Assembly: GCA_036939355.1 (NCBI GenBank) | Contig: JALLAP010000178.1 | Location: forward strand, 1 to 17,140 | Origin: Thalassiosira profunda | Taxonomy: Eukaryota > Bacillariophyta > Thalassiosirophyceae > Thalassiosirales > Thalassiosiraceae | DNA length: 17,140 nt | Direction of reading: 5' to 3' | In this document: positions 6,700-15,300 of the stretch, one piece after another | Numbering within the stretch: position 1 is the stretch's first letter | How the letters are laid out: each line of letters starts with the position of its first letter | Position numbers and translations under genes: made by a program | Notes under the pieces: generated by a model | Database searches by the model: none | What the model was told of the DNA's origin: nothing | The model's input: only the letters and a program-made list of their open reading frames with translations

Positions 6700-9678
6700 C
6701 TAGTAAGCAAAGCAGATTGCTAGCGCCTGCCCGCTATCTAACAGCTCGTATGCTCTTTGAGCCTCGCTCAGTTCCAATCGTTTCGTTATCAGCTTGGACG
6801 GTCGGATAACTCGGACCAGCTCCCATGCAAGGTCGAAGCGCCTCTCTTTGCTCCACAGTCCCGCCAGTGCAGGCGGGATGGTCGACACCTGAGAAGTTTG
6901 TATTGTCTTGTGGCTCCGGTGGAAATCCAGACCCAGCTTCAACGCTATTTCGGCATCGCCGTACCAAGATCCAACGATGACTCGACCGTGGTTTGCAGTA
7001 CGATGGATGGCCGACTGGAGCGCACGAGCATTGCCGCTCACTTCGATAGAGACGTCGAATGGTCCCGCCAAGGTTGCCACATTCGGCTTTAGGGCGCTGG
7101 TCGCACCGAGACTGCTCGCAACAGCAAGCCTATCGTCGAGCGCATCAAAGACTGTGATTGTGCTATCCAACGACGACGCAAACGATGGAGTTTGCATAGA
7201 CAGAATCGACGTCACGAGCAGCCCGATGATGCCTTGGCCATACACTGCCACCTTCTCTCCTAGCCTCACGTGCGCATCATGCACCAGAGACAGTGCCGTT
7301 TCAACAGAAGGCATGAAAATCGCATCCTCAGCTTCGATCCCACTCGGAACCAATTGCATCGCATCCCTGTCCACAATCACTCTCGACGAATGAGGTGAAA
7401 ATGTAAAGGCCAGTCTGCCAAGCAAGCTGGGATCGACATCAGAGCCGCACGCCACTATCCTACCCACAAGGCTATATCCGTATGCCAGGGGATATTCCAT
7501 TGCCTTGTCGGCCATTCCTTTGATGTTTACATCGAGGCTGGCCGACTCGAATGAGCCTTTGAACACCTTCAACTCGGTGCCACTGGATATCAGAGAGCAC
7601 AAGGACTCTATTTCTACCTGGTCCGGTGCAAGGCGATCAGGGTCTGACGTATCCCGGCGCTTGGTGGTGGTTGTCACATTGTACGGCGCAAGGAACTGGA
7701 TCTCTTCGACTGATATTGTCGTGTCGAGGCTGCCGGCTGCCGCTGCATCTTCGCTGCTTTCGTCTGAGCAAGAATTCGCCTGCAATTGAAACAACAGGTC
7801 TACGTTGGTCGCAATCATTGTTCTTGGATTCGATCGACATCGCCTGATCCAGCCAGCAACATCCAACTGACGCTTGGTCATCTCCCTCGCACCTGTCATG
7901 CCAAAGAAGTACAGCATCGTTTCCCACAGGTAAGGATCGGAAGACGGATCGATTACCCAATTCGATGACCCGTCTGCAAGGAGCGATCCGCCATGCCCAA
8001 CGATCGCATTCACGATCTTCGTTGGGTCCAAATTGTGACTGTTTGCCGCAAGAGACTCGGCATAAAGACTGAAGGCAGTGGTATCGGAAGGTATCAGATT
8101 GTTTGTGCTGGCAGAAAGGGTAGGAGGGCAAGCTGGATTAAACTGCGTCGTCCCTCCAAACGTAATCGGAAAGTACACCAGAGGTTGCCCACCACGTGCG
8201 AAGCGATGCAAAGATGAAACAAGCTCGTCCGGATCAAACAAATCTGCAAAGCAGCACCCAATGATGAGGTCCAATCCTTCAGGCGGGTTCTCTTCTCGTT
8301 GGAAGTCTGTTGGGTGCAGCTGCACTGTAATTTCGACCTCTTTTGCTGGATTGGATGCCTTTCTCAGGAAGGTGACACTGTCGTCAGCGCCTCTAATCTC
8401 ATCGAAGCCCATGCTGCGCAAAGTCTTCTTGCATTCGTGGAACAGCTTTTGGTTGGATTCGTAGGCGAAATACTCCAGCTTGGCAACAGACGGCGTCAAC
8501 GCCAGCATGCTTGGTTTCTTCCGTGCGCCGTCTCCCCCTCCTTCGACCAACAACTGGAGCATGGACAGTAGGCCTGCACCCAAGTCGGCTATGCGTAGCG
8601 TACCGCTTCCACTCTCCTGTAGGCGCCTCCCAAGCTGTTGCGCTAACTGCGTCCAAACAGAGGGGTTGATTGCATTTGCATCCACCCTGTTCTTTGCACG
8701 AAGATACTCGACATCGGAGAATGCAAATGTATCCCGCGGCGGAATGTGCCTCAGTGCCTCCGCCAGCCCCTCTTCTAATGTTCGTCCCTCCTTGCCAATG
8801 TAGATACCATCGATGCCCGCCGTTTTTGCTAGGCGTATATTGTGTAGCGAGTCGTCCAACAGAACTATCCTGTTGGAGGATGGAGGATACCGGTCAATGA
8901 TGATCTTGTAGTATTGTTCCGGCGACGACTTGGTGGGGTAAATCACTCCTCCACCTATGTTGTCATCAGCATCCGGCGAGAGGATACCCGCCAAGTTCAC
9001 GGCAGCTAGGCCCATGCCATTGAGCACTTTGGTTATGTGCGCCCTTGGAGAGTTCGACGCCAGGTACACTATATGAGTTTTGCAGATTGACGTGAGACAC
9101 GCAGCCAGCTCCCGCCTTTGCCGCAACGATTGGCCGTGATCGTACCCCGATCTTGTCTCGTCTTCGTCATTATTTGCAAATCTTCTTTCAGCACCGAGCA
9201 GGCACGATAAGTCGATGGGATCGTACACCTCCCTGTAAAACCTCCCCATCACGTCCTCCACTTGCTCCGGTGGCAGAGTGTGCCGCAGCCCCTCGACGGT
9301 CGATCCGTACTTTCGATACAAGGCGTCGCACTCCTCTGATGTAAGATTGAGGTGCAGCTGGCCAAAGAGATGCGTGTTTCGGACGATTTGCGATTCGATC
9401 CCTGTCCCCGTGGAGGATACCAGCGATTGCTCGGAGTAGAGGGTGTTGTCGACGTCGATGATGATAACTAATCGTCGGGTGTCCTCCTCGACTGGCCTGT
9501 CTGCGACGGGACTCTCGAGGACGTTATCGCTGTGTCCCCCGCGCAGAGCCTCCCACTGACGCGTGCGTCTGCCCGCGGATGATGGCTCGATCCTGCCCAC
9601 ACGTTGGAAGGAAGCGGTGGCGCCTTTGCGGGCCGCCGCGGCAACGAGGAGGGTGCACAACCAAAGAAGGGTCACCAT
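6700..9678 (-). CDS. Plastid-targeted tri-domain fusion: HAD nucleotidase + SAM methyltransferase + MDR dehydrogenase
   Basis: 992 residues, one exon, stop TAG. I choose the ATG at 9678 because it begins a clean signal peptide (hydrophobic residues about 3-16) followed by T-A-S|F-Q-R, the ASAFAP-type site with Phe24 at +1, then an Arg/Ser-rich transit-like stretch. An ATG at 9753 would add 25 residues and bury the signal. Domain 1 (about 68-310) is a HAD phosphatase of the SDT1-like pyrimidine 5'-nucleotidase type: DVDNTLYSE with D75/D77, YRKYGSTVEGL, LASNSP with S208, K250 and DD 275-276. Domain 2 (about 315-640) looks like a class I methyltransferase: RIADLGAGLLSML (362-374), an acidic residue at YES (406-408), and GLDLIIGCCFADLFDPDEL. 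Domain 3 (about 655-992) is a medium-chain dehydrogenase/reductase: LISSGTELKVFKG, YPLAYGYSLVGR, and VAVYGQGIIG (811-820) for NAD(P). The usual catalytic-zinc Cys and GHE motif are not seen. The substrate is unknown. Fusion suggests consecutive steps on one metabolite in the plastid. Confidence 0.85.
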   Translation of the reverse strand: MVTLLWLCTLLVAAAARKGATASFQRVGRIEPSSAGRRTRQWEALRGGHSDNVLESPVADRPVEEDTRRLVIIIDVDNTLYSEQSLVSSTGTGIESQIVRNTHLFGQLHLNLTSEECDALYRKYGSTVEGLRHTLPPEQVEDVMGRFYREVYDPIDLSCLLGAERRFANNDEDETRSGYDHGQSLRQRRELAACLTSICKTHIVYLASNSPRAHITKVLNGMGLAAVNLAGILSPDADDNIGGGVIYPTKSSPEQYYKIIIDRYPPSSNRIVLLDDSLHNIRLAKTAGIDGIYIGKEGRTLEEGLAEALRHIPPRDTFAFSDVEYLRAKNRVDANAINPSVWTQLAQQLGRRLQESGSGTLRIADLGAGLLSMLQLLVEGGGDGARKKPSMLALTPSVAKLEYFAYESNQKLFHECKKTLRSMGFDEIRGADDSVTFLRKASNPAKEVEITVQLHPTDFQREENPPEGLDLIIGCCFADLFDPDELVSSLHRFARGGQPLVYFPITFGGTTQFNPACPPTLSASTNNLIPSDTTAFSLYAESLAANSHNLDPTKIVNAIVGHGGSLLADGSSNWVIDPSSDPYLWETMLYFFGMTGAREMTKRQLDVAGWIRRCRSNPRTMIATNVDLLFQLQANSCSDESSEDAAAAGSLDTTISVEEIQFLAPYNVTTTTKRRDTSDPDRLAPDQVEIESLCSLISSGTELKVFKGSFESASLDVNIKGMADKAMEYPLAYGYSLVGRIVACGSDVDPSLLGRLAFTFSPHSSRVIVDRDAMQLVPSGIEAEDAIFMPSVETALSLVHDAHVRLGEKVAVYGQGIIGLLVTSILSMQTPSFASSLDSTITVFDALDDRLAVASSLGATSALKPNVATLAGPFDVSIEVSGNARALQSAIHRTANHGRVIVGSWYGDAEIALKLGLDFHRSHKTIQTSQVSTIPPALAGLWSKERRFDLAWELVRVIRPSKLITKRLELSEAQRAYELLDSGQALAICFAY

Positions 9679-9695
9679 GAGTACCTTACCGGCTA

Positions 9696-9707
9696 TTGAC
9701 GCGTCAA
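9696..9707. promoter_or_regulatory. 12-bp perfect palindrome upstream of the fused-enzyme gene
   Basis: TTGACGCGTCAA is its own reverse complement. It lies 17 bp before the preferred ATG at 9678, in the spacer shared with the alpha/beta hydrolase gene. It contains half-sites TGACG/CGTCA like those bound by bZIP proteins. If translation began at 9753 it would be coding, so its regulatory role is inference. Confidence 0.4.
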
Positions 9708-9713
9708 AGAGGC

Positions 9714-9731
9714 ACTCCTCTCGCGAGGAGT
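9714..9731. repeat. Perfect 7-bp inverted repeat with 4-nt loop
   Basis: ACTCCTC and GAGGAGT flank TCGC. The element sits next to the 12-bp palindrome in the 251-bp divergent spacer between the fused-enzyme and hydrolase genes. It could form a short hairpin in the 5' leader of the minus-strand transcript or be a binding site. No function can be read from sequence. Confidence 0.4.
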
Positions 9732-9929
9732 TGCAAGGGTCGACGCCGCCCATCAACTCCCCTCCCTCTGTTGTCAGCGCCACAAGAGGCGCTTTACAAA
9801 AATCGAAAAGTACGGCGGAATCAGTATGTTTGGGCGGCCGGAAGGAGGAGCTGCTCTACCCTCTCTCCCCGCCAGCCAGCAACAGCAACTGGGAGACGCG
9901 CCCATCAAGTGCTCGCGGCCCTCAGCACG

Positions 9930-11255
9930 ATGAACCCCGTCCTCTCGGGCGCCCGGGCGTGGCTCCCACTCCTTCTTCACCCGCGCCGCAGCATCCGGAG
10001 CTTCATCGCGTGCTGGTCGTTCTACGATGCGGCCGCGTGGGAGCCCCAGCTGGCAATGCTCGAAATGGCCGACCGGCTGATGGCGGACGTGCTGTTGCCC
10101 GCGCTGCTGTTGATGCTCGCGGGCTCGATATTACCCTCTACTCCGCAGTCTATCGGCGATGGTGGATTTCCGGCGTTGGCGGTGGGCCGAGGTGTGGTGG
10201 ATGCGTTCTCTCCATGCACATCACTTGCATCGGCGCTATCGCTGATGCATCCACCTCCATCACCTACTGCAATGCACCCAGTACTCTCCCACATCGATGC
10301 GCAATACCTACAACGCCTTCTGGCACTAACCATCCTCTCGCCAACTTCAATAGACGTGATATTTTGCCGCCTCGTGCCGGTATTGCGGCAGGTATTGTCT
10401 CGCCTCTGGGTTGTATTGATGAGCCGCAAGGGGGCCGATGCCGCCACAAAGGAAGCTCTGCGGGAACGAGTTCGATCTGGAAGAGTAATACGGCGGCACG
10501 CCTACGATTTGTATCTGCCGCCAAAGACAGTGGGCGCAAAGAAGGGCAGGATACGAGGCCTGCTGTTCTTCCCTGGGTTTGGAATCCATCACAGTGTCTA
10601 TGCGGATGTAACGCATCTAATGTCTGAATATGGTATACCGGTGGCAGTGGCGTCGCTTGAACCTTTGCGTCTTGCGTACGAGACATTAGGCGCGGGCATG
10701 AAAGACGTTGCACGCATCATATCATCGGCAGGGGAGGATGTTGTTCGATATTGCAAATCATGCCAACACGAAGGCGGGAATGCAGAGATGCCGATAGAAG
10801 TAGAGTGGGCGTTGGGTGGGCACAGCATGGGCGGCTACAACGCGCTGCAACTTGCAGAGGAGATACAAACCAATGCGCCAACGGTAACTCTGGCTGATGG
10901 ATCGATATCGAAGATCGGGCCACAGATTGTGGCATGGGCAGCAGGAACGGTCGTCAAGAGCGTGCCCAATCTCCGCAAGGAGGCGCCATCCTTGCGCGTA
11001 CTCTTGCTGCTCGCGTCAAACGACAGCATCGCTCAATTTGCCTCGCCGTGGCAAAGGCGCGAGCTGATAAGAAAGCTGCCGAGAGGTAGCACTTTGGTGA
11101 CTATCGAAGGCGGAAATCACTCTGGATTTGCTTCCTACGACGAAGATAGCAAAAGAAGCGCCACGTATCTCATCAATGGACCGAGGGACATTTCGCTGGA
11201 GGCGCAGCAGGTGGAGGCAGCGAGAAGTACGGCGAAGTTTCTCCTGGAGAATTGA
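9930..11255 (+). CDS. Alpha/beta hydrolase
   Basis: 441 residues from the first in-frame ATG; the frame is open upstream to 9696 but contains no earlier ATG. The hydrolase core spans about 185-441. It has a strand and oxyanion region at LLFFPGFG (211-218), the nucleophile elbow GGHSMGG (296-302, Ser299), a strand with candidate acid LLLLASND (358-365, Asp365) and the catalytic histidine in GGNHSGFASY (394-403, His397). The GGNH-x2-F-x2-Y ending followed by I-S-x-E-x-Q matches a bacterial-type hydrolase group (Abhydrolase_5-like) that I recall. The substrate cannot be read from the sequence; an ester or lipid is likely. Residues 1-180 are hydrophobic or low-complexity, with probable membrane segments at about 49-68 and 128-165, so the enzyme is probably membrane-bound. 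An undetected short intron within about 70-120 is possible because that part is unusually Ser/Pro-rich. It is divergent from the fused-enzyme gene and could share its promoter. Confidence 0.8.
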   Translation: MNPVLSGARAWLPLLLHPRRSIRSFIACWSFYDAAAWEPQLAMLEMADRLMADVLLPALLLMLAGSILPSTPQSIGDGGFPALAVGRGVVDAFSPCTSLASALSLMHPPPSPTAMHPVLSHIDAQYLQRLLALTILSPTSIDVIFCRLVPVLRQVLSRLWVVLMSRKGADAATKEALRERVRSGRVIRRHAYDLYLPPKTVGAKKGRIRGLLFFPGFGIHHSVYADVTHLMSEYGIPVAVASLEPLRLAYETLGAGMKDVARIISSAGEDVVRYCKSCQHEGGNAEMPIEVEWALGGHSMGGYNALQLAEEIQTNAPTVTLADGSISKIGPQIVAWAAGTVVKSVPNLRKEAPSLRVLLLLASNDSIAQFASPWQRRELIRKLPRGSTLVTIEGGNHSGFASYDEDSKRSATYLINGPRDISLEAQQVEAARSTAKFLLEN

Positions 11256-11354
11256 CGTATATTTTTTACCACATAAACGAAGGGTGCATCATAATTTCTC
11301 CCCGTGGAATGACATCAAATTTACATCATCTCCGCTTCTCTCCCCCGCCATCAA

Positions 11355-11720
11355 TCACCGCAGCTTCTTCAACTGGTCCTGCAACCGCTCGCTCATCTTC
11401 GCGGCTTTGCTCTCCCTTTTATGCAATTGCTGCTTCTGCTTCCCAATCTCCTTCTTCCCCGCCTCTTTAATATCCTTCAAAAAGAAAGTGTTCCCCGCGC
11501 CCACCGCCCTTGCAGCCACGGCCGTTTCGTTCTTGCGATTGATTGCTTTGGAGGTCGCGGCCTCCTGCTTGGCGAGGGAGGCCTTGCGCCCCTTGGCCGC
11601 GAAGGCCTTCCGCCCCTTCCCAAGTTGCTTTTGCTTCGGCTTCTTCTGGTGGGCGGCGCGGGCCTTTTTGGCGTTGGGCTTTCCTTTGCCGCCGGCTTTT
11701 GCTTTGAAGCCTTGCGCCAT
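11355..11720 (-). CDS. DUF2462/UPF0390 family small basic nucleolar-type protein
   Basis: 121 residues, with ATG at 11720 giving the family's typical MAQG start; an upstream open stretch to 11747 is not needed. The chain is extremely rich in Lys, Ala and Gln: MAQGFKAKAGGKGKPNAKK, a central LGKGRKAFAAKGRKA, then SKAINRKNETAVAARA and a hydrophobic FFLKDIK. This order matches the eukaryotic DUF2462 family (human C19orf53, Leydig cell tumour 10-kDa protein homologue), small RNA-binding-like proteins of uncertain function and probably nucleolar or ribosome-associated. The C-terminal third (about 85-121, KKEIGKQKQQLHKRESKAAKMSERLQ region) should be a charged helix and makes this copy somewhat longer than the human protein. 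The gene converges with the hydrolase gene with 99 bp between stops. Confidence 0.82.
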   Translation of the reverse strand: MAQGFKAKAGGKGKPNAKKARAAHQKKPKQKQLGKGRKAFAAKGRKASLAKQEAATSKAINRKNETAVAARAVGAGNTFFLKDIKEAGKKEIGKQKQQLHKRESKAAKMSERLQDQLKKLR

Positions 11721-12328
11721 CGTGTTTGATTTGCAATTATTTAGCAATAGGGTGCACAGAGCGGGTGCTCAGAGAACGAAGAACGGCGCAGCAGGCGTTG
11801 GGTCTCTTAGGCGGTCACCGATCTACGCGAGCGCCAGGCCAGCAGCCACACAGCGATCAAATGAATCTCGCTGGCCGATAACGAGAGGGCTACCTGCAAC
11901 AAGGGGTGGTGAGGTGTGGCGGGGTTGAGCTGCCCCGGGGAGGAGGGGGCGGGAGTGTGTGGGCTGGAGCGCTGGAGCTTCGTCGTCGTGGATAGTGGAA
12001 TGACAGGGAAGAGGAGAGTTTTGGTGGCCAGGGAAGATGTCCGCGCAGTTTCGTGGACAAAGAACCCAAAGGACAGTGAGCGGACATTTAGCCTGTTCGA
12101 CGTTCGACGTCCCCCTTCCCCCTTCCCCCACCCGCCTGGTCGTTGCGCGCCCTCGTCCCTCTCTACCGTATCCCCGGCGGTGGCTGCACCCTGTGGGCTT
12201 GGTGCTGCTGTTATTATCTCGTGGCGGTAAAAATATGTGGCGCTATGGGTGTTAGATGTGGCTTCATTTCCAACCAGACTCCATCAAAGCGCGAGGTGTG
12301 CCGGCTGTGACGAGCCCACTGATGAGCA
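11721..12328. other. Long intergenic region, divergent promoters of genes 7 and 8
   Basis: At 608 bp this is the largest spacer in the window. It contains a tandem GTTCGAC duplication at about 12096-12109, running into a pyrimidine-rich tract (CCCCC TT CCCCC TT CCCCC) at about 12111-12129, plus upstream ATGs at 12235, 12245 and 12322. Short frames on both strands (such as 11916-12230 plus and 11823-12131 minus) show no domain, and their composition looks non-coding. No RNA gene was recognised. Confidence 0.5.
12110..12130 (+). repeat. Polypyrimidine tract with short C5TT repeats
   Basis: Three runs of C separated by TT follow directly on a GTTCGAC tandem pair. The tract lies about 200 bp upstream of the large OB-fold gene and about 400 bp upstream of the DUF2462 gene. 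It could be a promoter pyrimidine patch or simple-sequence expansion. Confidence 0.5.
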
Positions 12329-12396
12329 ATGAACGCCCCACCGCCCTCCTCCGCACTGGTGGGATATCTCCGTCACGTAATTTCGGGGAGCGGTAG
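12322..12396 (+). other. Short upstream ORF overlapping the start of the large OB-fold gene
   Basis: An ATG at 12322 opens a 24-codon frame ending in TAG at 12394-12396. It is out of frame with, and overlaps, the main ATG at 12329, only 7 bases away. If the mRNA starts upstream, this frame would compete with main-frame initiation. There is no sign that the peptide itself is conserved. Confidence 0.35.
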
Positions 12397-15300
12397 TGAT
12401 GAACAGAGCGCTGGTAAGAAGCGGCCGCGCCCTTGGGACGCTAGTAGCGGCGAGAATGGTGGCTCCGTCGGCAACGAAGGGACATTGCACAAGGGTTTCA
12501 TTTTTATTCCGGAGGAGCAGCGCTCTAACGGAGACTCGCGCAGTCCATCACCGCTGTCGTTCTTTCCATCGCAATCCGATGGATATCCAATCGTCGTGCC
12601 GTACCAATGCCTGAGAATTGCCTGCTCCGCCGCAGCAACGGGAGAGTTGGTCCGGGTGCCGTGGTACTCCCTGATATGCTACCGCGACGGACGTGGGGAC
12701 ATGGTCTTCTCCAGCCGAGATGGTGACTCGAGGAACGTTCCATTGGATGGGGCGAATCATCGCAGCTCCGGTAGCAAGAAAGCTGATCAATTTCTCGTGA
12801 TTGAGGCACATCAAGAAAGTTTGAGGACAGCGTCGTCTGGATTGCAGTTGGATCCTCGCGAACAACCAAAAGGAGAGGACAATGATGTGCCGGAGACTAT
12901 GGAATTGGACACCTTGGCTCAGCGAGAAGCACAAGCGCAACACATCAAAGGGACGCCGGGCAAGGGGAAGAAGAAATCTCCTGCTTTCGGCAAAGAGCCC
13001 ATGAATGTGGCGGGAGTTGTCGATGCCATTTCGCCAATCCTTCTCAATGATTCGTCGGAGGACGCTTTTGCAATCATGGAACTCTATCAGCCATCCACTG
13101 ATATAGACGCTGACGTGATGACTGCGGTGGCTATTATTCGTGGCGAAAAGGCGTTGTGCATGCACCCAGCGATTCACCCCGGGCAGTCTCTCGCGTTGAT
13201 GGGGGTTGTCTCTCGCAGATGGAAGGTTCCCGACGAGATGAAAAAGAAGGCAGCTGGCGATCAAAACGATTTGTACCAGAGACTCGGCAATCGCGTTCCA
13301 GATCGCGTGATACTGATCACGGCGGCAAGTTCTATCAGCTGGAAAGGCAGGCAAGGACCAGCAAGAGAGTTGGATCCGTCGTTGCCATCAACCGTTGAGT
13401 CCCTCACTTCCATTCGAGGCGTAGTGACAGATGTTCACTATCATTTTGGCAAGTCCAAAGAGGGCAGAAGGGAACACCCTGTCCTTCATTTTGTGACTTT
13501 GAAGCTCTTGACTCCCACGGATGATGCATCAGCAGAGCCCAAGATGGCACGCATTTATCTTCCCAAGTACGCGATAGCACCAAACTTGGCACTAGGAATG
13601 CAACCAGGAGCTGTTCTGAGGGCCGTGAACATCCATTCCATCTCACAATCAGCAGAGGAAAACCCGTGCGAGGTGTTGGATGAAGTCAATGCGGACTCGC
13701 TCTCTTTTGTGGCTTGCTTGAGATCCACACTAGCGGTCGAACGCTGTGCAGGAGAGGGCCACAATCGGAGTCGGCCGTCCCATTCTTGGTTTGTCGCGCA
13801 GCAGCAGCCGTTTATGCTGGTTCCAGACCATACCATTACCGACATTTGCTCAGACCCGTTCAGAACCAAGTCATCAGCTCAATACGTGGCAGAAGAGGAG
13901 ATGCGGAGTCAGATCGAACCAAAGGTCGACGCTTTTTCGCAGTCACTGGCCAATTCACCTGAGCGTGCGCAGCGTCCAGGAGACCGCGATCAAAGCGATC
14001 CCATGCCTTCTGATGACACACCAACGATGCCGAAATTGGACGACCTGTTTGCTCATCGTCAACGCAACGTAGCTGGTGGCAAGCCGAGCAAGGAGTGTGG
14101 CTGCGTGAAACGAAGGAGCAACCGAGTGAACGGCAGAGAGAATGGGCGCCATTCGATGCGTGATCCCTACGCAGAATTCTTTGATCACGCCCACTGCGTT
14201 CCAACGAGCGACGCAGTCGAATGCGGTAGCTCCTGCAACGAGTTTTCATCCTACATCCATCATCAACACTCGACTCCCGCTAACTTGCCTCTCGTTGTGG
14301 AGCTAGAACGCATCCGGGATGCATGCGCTCGAAACTTTATCCACAGAGTTGCGCTCTATTTGCGGTCCAATCCCCAGGCGGCGGCTTCTGGGTGGACGTC
14401 GTCCTTCTTCTATCACAGATTGAAGTTGGGGCAGGTCCTGAATGATTACTCCCGTTCGCAAGGAGCAGCGTCATCAAAGGTATGGTACGGCGACGACTCA
14501 ATGGGTGACATCTATTCGTGGGGATGCGTTGACGTCGATTCTGCGGATCCAAGCTTTGGGGTTGCGCGTGCTACAATCCGCGACGACGCGTGTTCAATAC
14601 CAGTATGCGAGTTCCAGAACGAGGCCGGTGGAAATCAGCATGTACCTGGCGGCTCTCCAGCTTGGGTGCAGATTGGGTGTGTGGTTGTATCCTGCCTTTG
14701 CTTGGGCTCCAGTCAGAAAGATCTTCTGTCCAAATGCGACAACTCGAGTCAGTCAGGCAGCGAAGATGCATTTGGACCCAGCTCATCCAAGCAGGTCATC
14801 AGCCACTCATTTCTCCCACCAATGTCAGTCGGTGGCGATGAGAACAATACCGATGGCCATGCGTTCCTTTTCCTCGTGAACAACTTGGTCTTCGTGGGGT
14901 CTGTTCACATTGCAACCAAAGAAATGGTCTCTGCTGGAAGCATCAATGGACGACGAGCAAACCATGTCAATTGCGAAATGAATGCATCTGCGAGCGTACT
15001 GACAAACGCCAACGAGTCTTTAAGCATTCGGGAATGCCTGGAACAGACTGCGTCAAAAGATGGCAACGGTGATCGCAACGACAACCCCTGTGTACTCACT
15101 GGCAGGCTTGTTCGCCAAAGGCTCAACTTTCGCAAGCTGAAACAAAAATGCTACGAAGGTTGGACTGTCGTCCTGAGCCACGTCGACTCTGCTGTTACTG
15201 ATGTGATGAGCGTTGCATCGGTGCTGCAGACCATCGAGGTCAAAATATCCGTTCCTTTCGGCGACGCTGCCTCGTTTGGCTCAGATGCGCTTGACGCAGC

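Noticed and set aside
9563..10627. A long plus-strand frame (354 codons) spanning the start of the fused enzyme and the hydrolase
   Set aside because: It overlaps two well-supported genes, has no recognisable motif, and its composition (Arg/Pro/Ser-rich) looks like a shadow frame.
11128..11928. A 266-codon plus-strand frame antisense to the DUF2462 gene
   Set aside because: Its Phe/Leu/Ala-rich stretches are the mirror of Lys/Ala/Gln codons on the other strand, and it begins inside the hydrolase gene.
11916..12230. Short frames on both strands in the 608-bp spacer
   Set aside because: They are Pro/Ser/Arg-rich, without a domain, and overlap a pyrimidine tract. This fits promoter or UTR sequence better than genes.
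12548..13354. A 268-codon minus-strand frame inside the OB-fold gene
   Set aside because: No domain is visible, and it is fully covered by the 1458-residue sense frame, which carries OB-fold and zinc-ribbon motifs.
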